From contig NZ_JACHMS010000001.1 in assembly GCF_014205055.1 (NCBI RefSeq), forward strand, positions 8,212,501 through 8,276,500: DNA of 64,000 bases, in the 5' to 3' direction. The DNA comes from Streptomyces luteogriseus. GTDB lineage: Bacteria > Actinomycetota > Actinomycetes > Streptomycetales > Streptomycetaceae. Of the stretch, positions 8,710 through 16,881 are shown piece by piece; positions within the stretch are counted from its first letter, which is position 1, and every line of letters starts with the position of its first letter. The notes under the pieces were generated by a model. The model was not told where the DNA came from. It was given only the letters and a program-made list of their open reading frames with translations, and ran no database searches. The position numbers and the translations under genes were made by a program.

Positions 8710-9055
8710 CGTCCGCCCGCCGAACCGGTGTCCGGTGAGGCGGACGGGTTCAGGCGGGGCCCTCACAGGCCTCCTTCGACGGCATGCGGTACAGGCCGAG
8801 CCGGGCGGTCCGGCCCGCTGTCGCGGGTGCGGATCGAGAGCTCCTACCTCACATCCGCAATCTTATATTGTAAACGTATATGCGTAACTTACGGCATACC
8901 TTTCACCTGTCCACCGCTTCGTGCGTTCCCGGTCCGCTCCATGAGGAATGTCACTGTTCCGTCCCAGCGCGGCTCACCGCACAACCGGAACCGGTCTCCG
9001 TCCGTCTAGCTGGCAGACATCACCGAACCGCTTTCGTGAAAGGGCAGGACCAGCC
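8710..9055. promoter_or_regulatory. Long intergenic region with an AT-rich island upstream of the transpeptidase gene
   Basis: The 346 bp between the SDR and transpeptidase genes hold no convincing gene. Positions 8855-8900 are strikingly AT-rich for this genome, with TCTTATATTGTAAACGTATA, followed at 8883-8893 by the perfect 11-bp palindrome CGTAACTTACG. This is the likely promoter and operator region of the transpeptidase gene, leaving a 5' leader of roughly 150 nt. No riboswitch consensus was recognised. Confidence 0.5.
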
Positions 9056-9751
9056 ATGGGGGACGTACGCAGACGGAGCGCCGTCGCACTGGGGATCACC
9101 GGTCTGGTGGCACCGCTCACGCTCGCACTCGGGGCCGCACCGGCCCAGGCGGCGAGCTGCACCACGCAGGCCGGCCCGTATCAGAAGAAGGTGGAGAAGT
9201 TCCTCGGCCGTCCGGTCGACGGCAAGCAGTCCGCCGCCGACTGCAAGGCCATCAAGGCCTTCCAGACCAAGCACGGCATCTCCCCGAACATCGGCTACGC
9301 CGGTTCCGTCACCTGGGGCGTGATGGACCTGATGCAGAAGCAGAAGGCCGTCGGGCAGACCCCCAACAAGGACGGCAAGTGCCCGGTGAACAAGGGCCGG
9401 ATCGCCTGCGTGAACCTGACGCTCCAGCTCAGCTGGATCCAGGACGGCAAGAAGCTCGTCTACGGTCCCGTCCCGGTCCGCACCGGCCGCGACGGGTACG
9501 AGACCCGCACCGGCCTGAAGAAGATCTACTGGCGCAACATCGACCACGTGTCGTCCATCTATGACGTGCCGATGCCCTACGCGCAGTTCTTCGACGGCGG
9601 CCAGGCCTTCCACTCGGTCGGTGTCAGCATGTGGAACCCGCCGGGCTCGCACGGCTGCACCAACATGACGAAGACCGACGCCAAGAAGTACTGGTCGCTG
9701 CTGAAGAAGGGCGACGACGTCTTCGTCTACGGCCGCAAGCCGGGCACCTGA
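9056..9751 (+). CDS. Secreted L,D-transpeptidase (YkuD domain)
   Basis: A 231-residue exported cell-wall enzyme. A Sec signal peptide spans about residues 1-32 (AVALGITGLVAPLTLALG, then APAQAA). Residues about 35-95 form a small peptidoglycan-binding-like module with paired cysteines and the AIKAFQTKHGI repeat. The YkuD catalytic domain follows, with the signature HSVGVSMWNPPGSHGCTNM, giving the catalytic Cys at 201 preceded by His199. Such enzymes form 3-3 crosslinks or attach proteins to peptidoglycan. The ATG at 9056 is used because the signal peptide begins there; a longer frame upstream enters the AT-rich control region. The gene is monocistronic. Confidence 0.88.
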   Translation: MGDVRRRSAVALGITGLVAPLTLALGAAPAQAASCTTQAGPYQKKVEKFLGRPVDGKQSAADCKAIKAFQTKHGISPNIGYAGSVTWGVMDLMQKQKAVGQTPNKDGKCPVNKGRIACVNLTLQLSWIQDGKKLVYGPVPVRTGRDGYETRTGLKKIYWRNIDHVSSIYDVPMPYAQFFDGGQAFHSVGVSMWNPPGSHGCTNMTKTDAKKYWSLLKKGDDVFVYGRKPGT

Positions 9752-9782
9752 TACCGGGCACCCGGCTCGCAGCCGTCGTCCC

Positions 9783-10982
9783 CTACTGGGGCGCGTCCCC
9801 GAAGTCCGGGATCTCCAGCCTGACCCCGCCCTGCCGCGCCGACTCGTGCGCGATGATGCCCGGCAGGGTGTAGCGGGCGGCCACCCACGCGTTCACCGAC
9901 GGCAGCGTGCGGGCGTTGACGGCGGTCACGAAGTCGTCCACCAGGAAGTGGTGGCTGCCCTCGTGGCCGTTGTGGAGGTGGTCGAACTCCCTCGGCAGCC
10001 GCCCGCGGTCGTGCACGGGCGCCGACCCGGAGGTGAAGGCGGCCCGCAGCTCCGGCGCGATGTGCTGGAGTGACGGGTCGTCGGGCGCCATGGTGGGCTT
10101 GGGCTCCAGCAGTTCGCTGATGTCCTTCACCCCCTGCTTGTCCTGCCACAGGGCGACCGTGGCGAGCTGCTCCATGCTCGCCTCGGTGCCGAAGAAGCGG
10201 AAACGCGACTCCCGTATGTGCGACGGGTAGCCGACCCGCCGGAACTCGTTGGTACGGAACGAGCCGCCGCCCGCCACCTCGAACAGCGCGGTGGCATTGG
10301 AGAAGTCGTTGCCGAACTGGCTGACGTCCTTGTCGAAGACGCCGTCGCCCCGCTCGTCGACGACACCGATCGCCGACACGCTCACCGCGTGCGTCTTCCA
10401 GGCGCCCAGCACCCCGCCTACCGCGTGCGTCGGGTACAGCAGCGGGGGATAGCTGGCGGTCGCCTTCCAGTTCTCACCGCCGCTGTACTGATAGGCCTCG
10501 TAGAACCCCAGGTCCATGTCGTGGACGTAGTCGCCCTCGGCGTAGAAGAGCCGTCCGAAGGCGCCCTGGGCGATCTGGTTGCGGGCGTGGACCGTGGCCG
10601 GGTTGTACTCGCTGGTCTCACCCATCATGTAGGTCAGCCCGGTGGCCTTGACCGCGTCGACGATCGCCGCGATCTCCTCCGTGCTGATGGCCATGGGGAC
10701 GGCGGAGTACACGTGCTTGCCGGCGTTCAGTCCCTGGAGTACCAGCGGCCCGTGCGTCCAGCGCTGGGTGAAGATCGCGACGGCGTCGACGTCCTCCGAC
10801 TCCAGCATGGCCTGGTACGACGGGAAGGTGCCCGCCAGCCCCTGGGCGGAGGCGAGTTGTGCGGCCCGCTCGGGCAGCAGATCGGTGACGTAGACGTCGC
10901 CGACGCCGGGGTGGGCCTGGAACAGGGTGGCGAACTGGCCCGAGAACTGTCCGGCGCCGACGATGCCGAGGGAGAACGTCAT
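9783..10982 (-). CDS. Gfo/Idh/MocA oxidoreductase of a sugar operon
   Basis: A 399-residue NAD(P)-dependent dehydrogenase for a sugar or cyclitol. The Rossmann motif is GIVGAGQFSGQFATL. The usual EKP segment is replaced by HVYSAVPMAIS, so the catalytic-lysine region is divergent. The C-terminal domain carries GHEGSHHFLVDDFV. It is the last gene of the minus-strand operon that encodes two permeases and a binding protein, 28 bp after the latter, so it should act on the imported sugar. The ATG at 10982 is chosen; a GTG six codons upstream is possible. The missing EKP lysine makes it worth asking whether it is a dehydrogenase of unusual specificity. Confidence 0.85.
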   Translation of the reverse strand: MTFSLGIVGAGQFSGQFATLFQAHPGVGDVYVTDLLPERAAQLASAQGLAGTFPSYQAMLESEDVDAVAIFTQRWTHGPLVLQGLNAGKHVYSAVPMAISTEEIAAIVDAVKATGLTYMMGETSEYNPATVHARNQIAQGAFGRLFYAEGDYVHDMDLGFYEAYQYSGGENWKATASYPPLLYPTHAVGGVLGAWKTHAVSVSAIGVVDERGDGVFDKDVSQFGNDFSNATALFEVAGGGSFRTNEFRRVGYPSHIRESRFRFFGTEASMEQLATVALWQDKQGVKDISELLEPKPTMAPDDPSLQHIAPELRAAFTSGSAPVHDRGRLPREFDHLHNGHEGSHHFLVDDFVTAVNARTLPSVNAWVAARYTLPGIIAHESARQGGVRLEIPDFGDAPQ

Positions 10983-11010
10983 GTGAGGCGTGCCCTTCAC
11001 TGGTGGGGGA

Positions 11011-12360
11011 TCACTGCGAGAGGATCAGGTTGATCTGTTCATTGGTCTGGTCGAGGCTGCTCACGGGCTTGCCGTTGCCGTAGATGTCCTCCATCGCGGG
11101 TGCCATCAGGGCCGTCATGTCCGCCGAGTAGCTGGCGATCGGATAGGAGAAGGTCCGGAAGCGCTTCTTGTCGGCCACGGGCTCGGTGAACGCCGAGACG
11201 TCGATGCCCTTCTTCCGGTATGCGGCGACGGCCGCCTCGGTCCCGGCCGGGGTGGCGGGGAAGACGACCCCGGACCTGCCGACGACCGTCTGGCAGCGGT
11301 CCGAGGCCAGGTAGGCGACCCACTTGCGGGCGCCCGCCTTGTTCTTGGAGGCCTTGGTGATGGAGTCGGCGAGGCCGTTCATCATCGTGGCGCGCTTGCC
11401 GGTGGGGCCGGCCGGCGTCAGGGCGGTCTTGATGTCCTTGCCCTTGAAGCCCGCGTAGGTGGAGATCATCCAGGCGCCGTCGAACGCGGTCGCCGCCTTG
11501 CCCGCGGCGACCTGGGTGTTGGCCTGGTTGGACTGGACGTTGTAGTCGGACAGGGGCGGCATGTAGCCCTTCTTCGCCAGCCCGAAGTACCACTGGATGA
11601 CGGACTGGAAGGTCCTGCTGTCGTACCGGTACTTCGTGCCCCAGCGCGGCTTGTCGAGGTAGCTCCATCCCGCGGAGGCGGCGAAGTTGCTCCATTGGGT
11701 CTGGCCGTCGCCGAACCCGCCGCCGCCGGAGGCCATGCCGTAGACCTTGACGTTGTTCTTGTCGAAGCCCGCCTCGTCGCCCCGCTTGCCGTTCCTGTCG
11801 ACGGTGAGATGGGCGATGGCCTTCTCGAAGGTGCCGCCGTCCTTCGGGTTCCAGGACAGGCTGTCGAGCTGATCGGCGGTGAGCCCGGCCTGCTCGGTCA
11901 TCTTCGAGTTGTAGAACAGCGCGACGGTGTCCCAGTCCTTCGGAGCGCCGTAGCGGTGGCCGTCCTGGCCGACCCAGTTGGCGGCGAGGCCCGGCTGGTA
12001 GTCCGAGTCCTCGATGCCGAGGCCGTCGAGCGGTTCGAGTACCTTCAGGTCGGCGAACTGGCCGAAGTTCTGGATGTGGTCGGTGAACACGTCCGGCTGG
12101 GTACCGGCGATGAACCCGGCGGTGAGCTTGGTCCAGTAGTCGCTCCAGCCCAGCTGCGTGATCTTCACGTTCAGACCGGGGTTCTCCTTCTCGAACCCCT
12201 TGGCGCACGCCTGGTAGGCGGGCAGCTGGTTGGCGTCCCACAGCCAGTAGGTGACCGTGTTCGCGGACGATCCGGCGGCACCTCCCTGCGCGCACCCGCT
12301 GACCAGGGACAGCGCCAGCGCTCCGGTCGCCGCGACGAGCGGACGAAGTCGAATTCGCAT
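11011..12360 (-). CDS. Sugar ABC transporter substrate-binding lipoprotein
   Basis: A 449-residue family-1 extracellular binding protein. A lipoprotein signal ends in LVSGC with the acylated cysteine at about residue 23. The mature sequence starts TVTYWLWDANQLPAYQACAKGFEKENPG, the usual start of carbohydrate binding proteins. It captures a sugar outside the membrane for the two permeases encoded just upstream. The start could be the GTG at 12363 or the adjacent ATG at 12360; an AAGGGGA site lies before both. No ATPase gene is present in the operon. The ligand cannot be read from sequence. Confidence 0.92.
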   Translation of the reverse strand: MRIRLRPLVAATGALALSLVSGCAQGGAAGSSANTVTYWLWDANQLPAYQACAKGFEKENPGLNVKITQLGWSDYWTKLTAGFIAGTQPDVFTDHIQNFGQFADLKVLEPLDGLGIEDSDYQPGLAANWVGQDGHRYGAPKDWDTVALFYNSKMTEQAGLTADQLDSLSWNPKDGGTFEKAIAHLTVDRNGKRGDEAGFDKNNVKVYGMASGGGGFGDGQTQWSNFAASAGWSYLDKPRWGTKYRYDSRTFQSVIQWYFGLAKKGYMPPLSDYNVQSNQANTQVAAGKAATAFDGAWMISTYAGFKGKDIKTALTPAGPTGKRATMMNGLADSITKASKNKAGARKWVAYLASDRCQTVVGRSGVVFPATPAGTEAAVAAYRKKGIDVSAFTEPVADKKRFRTFSYPIASYSADMTALMAPAMEDIYGNGKPVSSLDQTNEQINLILSQ

Positions 12361-12370
12361 CACAGTCCCC

Positions 12371-13294
12371 TTACTTGATCCCGGTGAAGCCGATGGAGCT
12401 GACGATGCGGCGGGCGAAACAGGCGAACAGCACCAGCATCGGCAGCGCGGCGATGAGGGTCGCGGCCATGAGCCCGGACCAGTCGACGCCGGTCTGCGGG
12501 GTCTGCGCCCGGAAGACCGCCAGTGCCACGGTCAGTACGCGCGAGCTGTCGCTGTAGGAGACCATCAGCGGCCAGAAGTAGTCGTTCCAGGAGGTGATGT
12601 ACGTCAGCACGCCCAGCGTGATGATCGGAGTGGACGCCATCGGCAACACCACCCGGAAGAAGATCTTGATCTTCCCGGCGCCGTCGAGCAGCGCGGCCTC
12701 CTCGACCTCCTTGGGGATGTTCATGAAGAACTGCCGGAGGAAGAACACCGCGAACGGCGTCATGAACATGGTGGGCAGCGCGATGCCCAGGAGCGTGTCG
12801 ATCAGGTGCAGTTGCTTGATGAGCACGAAGTTCGGCAGCAGGGTGAAGATGGCCGGCACCATCATCCCGGCCAGGAACAGCCCGAACACCTTGTCCCGGC
12901 CCCGCCAGCGCAGCCGCGAGAAGGCGTAGGCGGCCATCGCGGAGAAGAAGATCTGACAGCCGGTGATCAGGGTCGAGACCAGCACCGAGTTGAGCAGGTA
13001 GCGCCAGAAGTCCAGTCCGCCGCCCGCGCCGCCCTGCGCGACGGCCTCCTCGGCCGACTGCAGTCCCAGGGCGCGTTCGAAGCCGCTGGTGGTCAGGTCG
13101 ACCGGCAGGGGGTTGGTCGGGTCGGCGCTCAGGCCCGCGTTGGTGGAGAGCGCGGTGCGCAGGATCCAGTAGAACGGCAGCAGGGTGATGAGGACGATCA
13201 GTCCCATCACGGTCCAGGCGGCGGCACGCCCGAAGGGGAACCTGCGCCGGACCGGCCGCAGGGTCGTCGGTGGTGTTGTCGTCACGGCAGCCAT
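12371..13294 (-). CDS. Carbohydrate ABC transporter permease (MalG type)
   Basis: A 307-residue inner-membrane permease with six predicted helices. The cytoplasmic EAA loop is seen as EEAALLDGAGKIKIFFRVVLPM. It pairs with the MalF-type permease encoded upstream, 17 bp away. The ATG at 13294 is preceded by AAGGAGACA, so the longer in-frame extension that overlaps the upstream permease is rejected. A glutamine- and glycine-rich periplasmic loop (EEAVAQGGAGGGLD) sits between helices 1 and 2. Confidence 0.93.
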   Translation of the reverse strand: MAAVTTTPPTTLRPVRRRFPFGRAAAWTVMGLIVLITLLPFYWILRTALSTNAGLSADPTNPLPVDLTTSGFERALGLQSAEEAVAQGGAGGGLDFWRYLLNSVLVSTLITGCQIFFSAMAAYAFSRLRWRGRDKVFGLFLAGMMVPAIFTLLPNFVLIKQLHLIDTLLGIALPTMFMTPFAVFFLRQFFMNIPKEVEEAALLDGAGKIKIFFRVVLPMASTPIITLGVLTYITSWNDYFWPLMVSYSDSSRVLTVALAVFRAQTPQTGVDWSGLMAATLIAALPMLVLFACFARRIVSSIGFTGIK

Positions 13295-13311
13295 GGCGGT
13301 GTCTCCTTCCG

Positions 13312-14277
13312 TCAGCCGAGGTCGGTCCGGCCGGCCCGGGTGAGCCGGTACTGCAGGACGGTGATCGCACTCAGCACGACCAGCAGCGCGACGGACATCG
13401 CCGAGGCGTAGCCGAACTGGAAGCGGCCGAACGCCGAGCCGTAGATGTAGTACTGCAGGACGTTGGTCGCGTTCGCCGGGCCGCCGGCGGTGGTCACGGC
13501 GACGGTGTCGAAGACCTGGAACGACCCGATCACCGTCATGATCAGCACGACCGCGAGCACCGGCCGCAGCAGCGGCATGGTGATCCGCCAGAACATCCGC
13601 CACTCGCTCGCGCCGTCCACCCGGGCCGCCTCGTACATGTCGCCCGGGATGGCCTGGAGGCCGGCGAACAGCAGCAGGGCGGTGTATCCCACATGCCGCC
13701 ACACGTTGACGAGCGCGATCGTCGGGATCGCCCAGGTCTCGTCGGCGAGGAAGGGGATGCGGTCCACGCCGAGGCCGCTGATGATCTCGTTGCCGATGCC
13801 GAGCTGGGTGTCGAGGATCCACAGCCAGACCAGACCGGCGACGACGTTCGACATCAGATACGGCGTCAGCACGATCCCGCGCAGCATCGCCGACTGGGTC
13901 AGTCGCTGCAGCAGGACGGCGATGGCGAGTGCCGCGACCGTCTGGACGCCGATGTTGATGAACACGTACTCGACGGTGACCCACAGGGAGTCCCAGAAGA
14001 TGGGGTCGTTGACCATGCGGACGTAGTTGTCCAGGCCGACCCACTCCGCCGGTGTCAGCAGGTTGAAGCGGGTGAAGCTCAGATAGATGCCCCGGAGCGT
14101 CGGCCAGAGCAGGAAGACCAGGAAACCGAGCAGGGCCGGCGCGATGAAGAGCGCGGCCAGCCGACCGTCCCCCCGGTCCTCGCCGGACACCCCCCGCTCC
14201 GTCCCGGTCCTGGTGCGGGCCTCCGCCGCGCTGCCCGTGGGCAGACGTGAAGGAGGACTGCTGGAGGCGATGGTCAT
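13312..14277 (-). CDS. Sugar ABC transporter permease (MalF type)
   Basis: A 321-residue integral membrane protein, first gene of the four-gene minus-strand sugar operon. After a charged 40-residue cytoplasmic tail, six helices follow, beginning LAALFIAPALLGFLVFLLWP. The EAA loop reads YEAARVDGASEWRMFWRITMP. Its promoter faces that of the ROK regulator; the intergenic region holds the repeated GTGCGAAA motif. By position the operon should be repressed or controlled by that regulator. Confidence 0.93.
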   Translation of the reverse strand: MTIASSSPPSRLPTGSAAEARTRTGTERGVSGEDRGDGRLAALFIAPALLGFLVFLLWPTLRGIYLSFTRFNLLTPAEWVGLDNYVRMVNDPIFWDSLWVTVEYVFINIGVQTVAALAIAVLLQRLTQSAMLRGIVLTPYLMSNVVAGLVWLWILDTQLGIGNEIISGLGVDRIPFLADETWAIPTIALVNVWRHVGYTALLLFAGLQAIPGDMYEAARVDGASEWRMFWRITMPLLRPVLAVVLIMTVIGSFQVFDTVAVTTAGGPANATNVLQYYIYGSAFGRFQFGYASAMSVALLVVLSAITVLQYRLTRAGRTDLG

Positions 14278-14323
14278 CGGGAGACTCCCTCGCTGCGGCG
14301 GCTCGTCCTCTGGCGGGACTTAC

Positions 14324-14340
14324 TTTTGGTGCGAAACAAT
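14324..14340. promoter_or_regulatory. Candidate ROK operator, site 1, inside the permease promoter
   Basis: TTTTGGTGCGAAACAAT shares the 8-mer GTGCGAAA and flanking T/A tracts with a second copy 85 bp away. On the minus strand a TTGACG -35 element lies at 14351-14346, which puts this site between -35 and -10 of the permease operon, a classical repressor position. The promoter and regulator link are inferred. Confidence 0.5.
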
Positions 14341-14408
14341 TGCTGCGTCAAGAGGCAGGCAAACATCTTTTCCCAAGAACCTTCATCGGCCTAGAGTGGT
14401 CATGTTGA

Positions 14409-14426
14409 TTTCAGTGCGAAAAAAAT
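14409..14426. promoter_or_regulatory. Candidate ROK operator, site 2, at the regulator start
   Basis: TTTCAGTGCGAAAAAAAT repeats the GTGCGAAA core of site 1 in the same orientation and contains a TTTC-n5-GAAA half-symmetry. It lies just upstream of the regulator ribosome binding site, after a possible -10 TAGAGT at 14392-14397, so it could mediate autoregulation. Confidence 0.5.
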
Positions 14427-14448
14427 GGGTGAGGGGAGTCGGATCTCC

Positions 14449-15609
14449 ATGACCGACGGCACCGCCGGCTGGCTGCCGCTGAGCGCGGGCGAGCGCTCCG
14501 TGGCGATCGAAGTGCTCGTCCACGGCCCGCTGTCGCGCACGGAGCTCGCCCGCAGGCTGGGCCTGTCGGCCGGCAGTCTCACCCGGCTGACCAAGCCCCT
14601 GATCGAGTCGGGCCTGCTGATCGAGGTGCCCGAGGCTGGAGTGCCCGCGGAGACGCGCCAGGGCCGCCCCTCCCAGCCGCTGGACGTCGTCGCCGACTCC
14701 GGCTTCTTCCTCGGCTTCAAGATCACCGAGGACACGGTCTACGGCGTCGTCACCACGCTGCGCAGCCATATCGTCGCCCGCCACGACCGCCCGCTCACCA
14801 CCCATGACCCCGCCGAAGTCGCCGACGTGCTGGCCGAGATGACCGCCGAACTGGCCAAGGGCCACCCTCGCCTCGCCGGGATCGGCATCGGGGTCGGCGG
14901 GTTCGTCCAGGACCGCGCCGTGGTCGGCGAGTCCCCCTTCCTGCTGTGGCGGGACGTCCCCCTGGCCGACCTGGTCGAGAAGCGCACCGGGCTGCCGGTC
15001 GTCGTCGAGAACGACGTCGCCGCCCTGGTGGAGGCCGAGACGTGGTTCGGCGCCGGCCGGGGCCTGGACCGCTTCGTCGTCCTCACCATCGGCGCCGGTC
15101 TCGGCTACGGGCTCGTCCTGGGCGGCAAGCGGGTGCCCTTCGCGGAGGAGGACCGCGGTTTCGGCAGGCACTGGATCGTCGACTCCAACGGGCCGCTCAC
15201 CCCGGACGGCAGGCGCGGCAGTGCCGTCTCGCTGCTGACCATCCCCAGCATCCGCTACCAGATCCGGGCCGCCACCGGCGATGACCGCACCTACGAGGAG
15301 ATCCTGGCCCTGGCCGCCGCGGGGGACCCGATGTCGGCCCGGGTCGTCGAGGAGGCCGCACGTGCTCTGGGCACGCTCGTCGCGCAGATCTCCAACTTCG
15401 TGATGCCGCAGAGGATCCTGCTCGCGGGGGAGGGGGTCGGGCTGATGGACGTGGCCGGGAAGACGGTCGAGGAGACCGTGCGTGACCTCCGGCACCCGCT
15501 GGCCGCTCCGGTGGGCCTGGAGACGAAGGTGTCCGACTTCCACGACTGGGCCCGTGGTGCGGCCGTGTTGGCCATCAAGGTGCTGGTGCTGGGGTCGGCC
15601 GAAGCGTGA
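14449..15609 (+). CDS. ROK family transcriptional regulator
   Basis: A 386-residue regulator with an N-terminal winged helix-turn-helix (SRTELARRLGLSAGSLTRLTKPLIESGLL, about residues 25-55) and a C-terminal ROK/ASKHA sugar-binding domain with IGIGVGGFVQDR and VVENDVAALVEAE. The usual zinc-binding CxCG motif of sugar-kinase ROK proteins is not evident, in keeping with a regulator. The ATG at 14449 is chosen because the GAGGGGAG site lies 10 nt upstream; an earlier ATG at 14425 overlaps the operator-like repeat. It is divergent from the sugar ABC operon at 9783-14277, its likely target. Confidence 0.9.
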   Translation: MTDGTAGWLPLSAGERSVAIEVLVHGPLSRTELARRLGLSAGSLTRLTKPLIESGLLIEVPEAGVPAETRQGRPSQPLDVVADSGFFLGFKITEDTVYGVVTTLRSHIVARHDRPLTTHDPAEVADVLAEMTAELAKGHPRLAGIGIGVGGFVQDRAVVGESPFLLWRDVPLADLVEKRTGLPVVVENDVAALVEAETWFGAGRGLDRFVVLTIGAGLGYGLVLGGKRVPFAEEDRGFGRHWIVDSNGPLTPDGRRGSAVSLLTIPSIRYQIRAATGDDRTYEEILALAAAGDPMSARVVEEAARALGTLVAQISNFVMPQRILLAGEGVGLMDVAGKTVEETVRDLRHPLAAPVGLETKVSDFHDWARGAAVLAIKVLVLGSAEA

Positions 15610-15772
15610 ACGACGGCGAACTTCCGGGCGGCGAAAGGTACTCGCAGGTGGCTGATGTGAACAGCCTCACGTTTACCGGGAGATGGACGTGATCAGTAAC
15701 ACTGTCCGAAATGTCGGTTTAGCTCCCGATTACTCACATCGCCTTCACGTCCGGCGACGTATGCTTCACAGC

Positions 15773-15946
15773 ATGTCCACCACTGTTGAAACCTCATCCG
15801 AGCGATCGGCTGACGAGGTCAACGAGGAGATCCGCGCGCTGTGGCGCCGGTCGGGCGGGACACTGAGCGTCGAGCAGCGCGAGGAATACCAGCGGCTCGT
15901 CCTGGAGTGGGCCTCCGCGGCCCCGCAGTCGGCGCCCGCGGCCTGA
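15773..15946 (+). CDS. Small conserved-type hypothetical protein
   Basis: A 57-residue acidic protein beginning MSTTVETSSERSADEV, with a predicted helical centre EEIRALWRRSGGTLS and EQREEYQRLVLEWASA. No signal peptide, membrane helix or known domain is seen. The ATG at 15773 is preferred over an upstream in-frame ATG at 15683 because the intervening sequence looks like promoter DNA. Function is unknown. It is monocistronic in a 160-bp leader region with no clear operator. Confidence 0.6.
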   Translation: MSTTVETSSERSADEVNEEIRALWRRSGGTLSVEQREEYQRLVLEWASAAPQSAPAA

Positions 15947-15961
15947 CCTTCGTCCCGGCCC

Positions 15962-16004
15962 GCCGACGCATCGGGCCCTCGTTGCCGACGCATCGGACCC
16001 TCGT
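15962..16004. repeat. Tandem 21-bp direct repeat, 22-bp period
   Basis: Positions 15962-15982 and 15984-16004 carry the same 21-mer with one mismatch, beginning GCCGACGCATCGG. The 22-bp period is about two helical turns, so both copies face the same side of the DNA. They sit 20-60 bp upstream of the DMT transporter start, and could be a two-site operator. Confidence 0.6.
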
Positions 16005-16006
16005 CG

Positions 16007-16036
16007 AAGGGCACCCCTGATCCAATGGGTGCCCTT
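16007..16036 (+). promoter_or_regulatory. Hairpin enclosing the transporter start codon
   Basis: AAGGGCACCC (16007-16016) is perfectly complementary to GGGTGCCCTT (16027-16036), with a 10-nt loop. The transporter ATG at 16025-16027 sits at the loop/stem border and the only AAGG-like ribosome binding sequence is in the 5' arm. In mRNA the fold would hide both, so it may control translation; in DNA the same sequence could be an operator. Confidence 0.5.
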
Positions 16037-16849
16037 CTCGCACTTTCCTCGGCCGTCGTCTACGGCATCGTCGACTTCACCGGCGGTCTGCTGTCCCGGC
16101 GCGCACATCACACCGCCGTCACCTTCCTCGGTCAGCTGGGCGGGCTGCTGCTCGCCTGCGCCGCCGCCCTCCTCCTGCCCGCCGACGCCGTCCACTCCGC
16201 CGACCTGCTGTGGGGCGCGCTGTCCGGCGTCGGCAGCGGCACGGCCATGTGGTTCCTCAACCGCGGACTGAGCCAGGGGGACATGAGTGTCGTGGTGCCG
16301 GTGAGCGCCGTCACGGGGGTCGCGCTGTCGGTGCTGTGCGGGGTCCTCGTCCTGGGCGACCGGCCGGGTGCCGTCGCCTGGCTGGGCATCGCCGTCACGG
16401 TGCCGGCGCTGTGGTTCGTCGCCGGTGGCAGGGCCGGTGCGGGGAAGGGGTCGGCGGACGGACTCGTCGCCAGTCTGGGCGTCGCCGTGCAGTACCTGGC
16501 CCTCGGTCAGGCGGGTGCCGGGAGCGGGCTGTGGCCCGTCGCCGCGGGCCGGGTCGCCGCAGTCCTCGTCCTTCTGCCGGACGCCGCGCGTCACGCCCGC
16601 CGGCTGAAGCTGCCGCCGGTCCGCTGCGCCCAGGCCGTCCTCGTCGGGGCCGGGGCGGCCCTCGGCCTCGTGCTGTATCTGCTCGCCGCCCAGCGGCAGT
16701 TGCTCGCCGTCGCCGTGGTCCTGGCCTCCCTCTATCCGGCCCTCCCCGTGGTACTCGGCCTCGTCCTGCTGCACGAGCGGATCAGCCGCCGCCAGGCGGT
16801 GGGGCTGCTGGGCGCGGGCATCGCGACCGTGCTGCTCACACTGGGCTGA
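16025..16849 (+). CDS. DMT superfamily transporter (EamA domain)
   Basis: A 274-residue membrane protein with about ten hydrophobic helices arranged as two EamA repeats, for example FTGGLLSRRAHHTAVTF in the first half and VVLASLYPALPVVLGLVLL in the second. The family moves amino acids, nucleosides or other metabolites; the substrate is not evident. The start lacks a well-spaced ribosome binding site and lies in a perfect 10-bp stem-loop, so expression may be translationally controlled. It converges with the protease gene 32 bp downstream. Confidence 0.85.
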   Translation: MGALLALSSAVVYGIVDFTGGLLSRRAHHTAVTFLGQLGGLLLACAAALLLPADAVHSADLLWGALSGVGSGTAMWFLNRGLSQGDMSVVVPVSAVTGVALSVLCGVLVLGDRPGAVAWLGIAVTVPALWFVAGGRAGAGKGSADGLVASLGVAVQYLALGQAGAGSGLWPVAAGRVAAVLVLLPDAARHARRLKLPPVRCAQAVLVGAGAALGLVLYLLAAQRQLLAVAVVLASLYPALPVVLGLVLLHERISRRQAVGLLGAGIATVLLTLG

Positions 16850-16881
16850 CGCGCACACCCCGCGACGGCCGGCCACCGGCA

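Noticed and set aside
8728..9009. 93-codon plus-strand ORF before the transpeptidase
   Set aside because: It includes the AT-rich island, has no ribosome binding site and no recognisable features.
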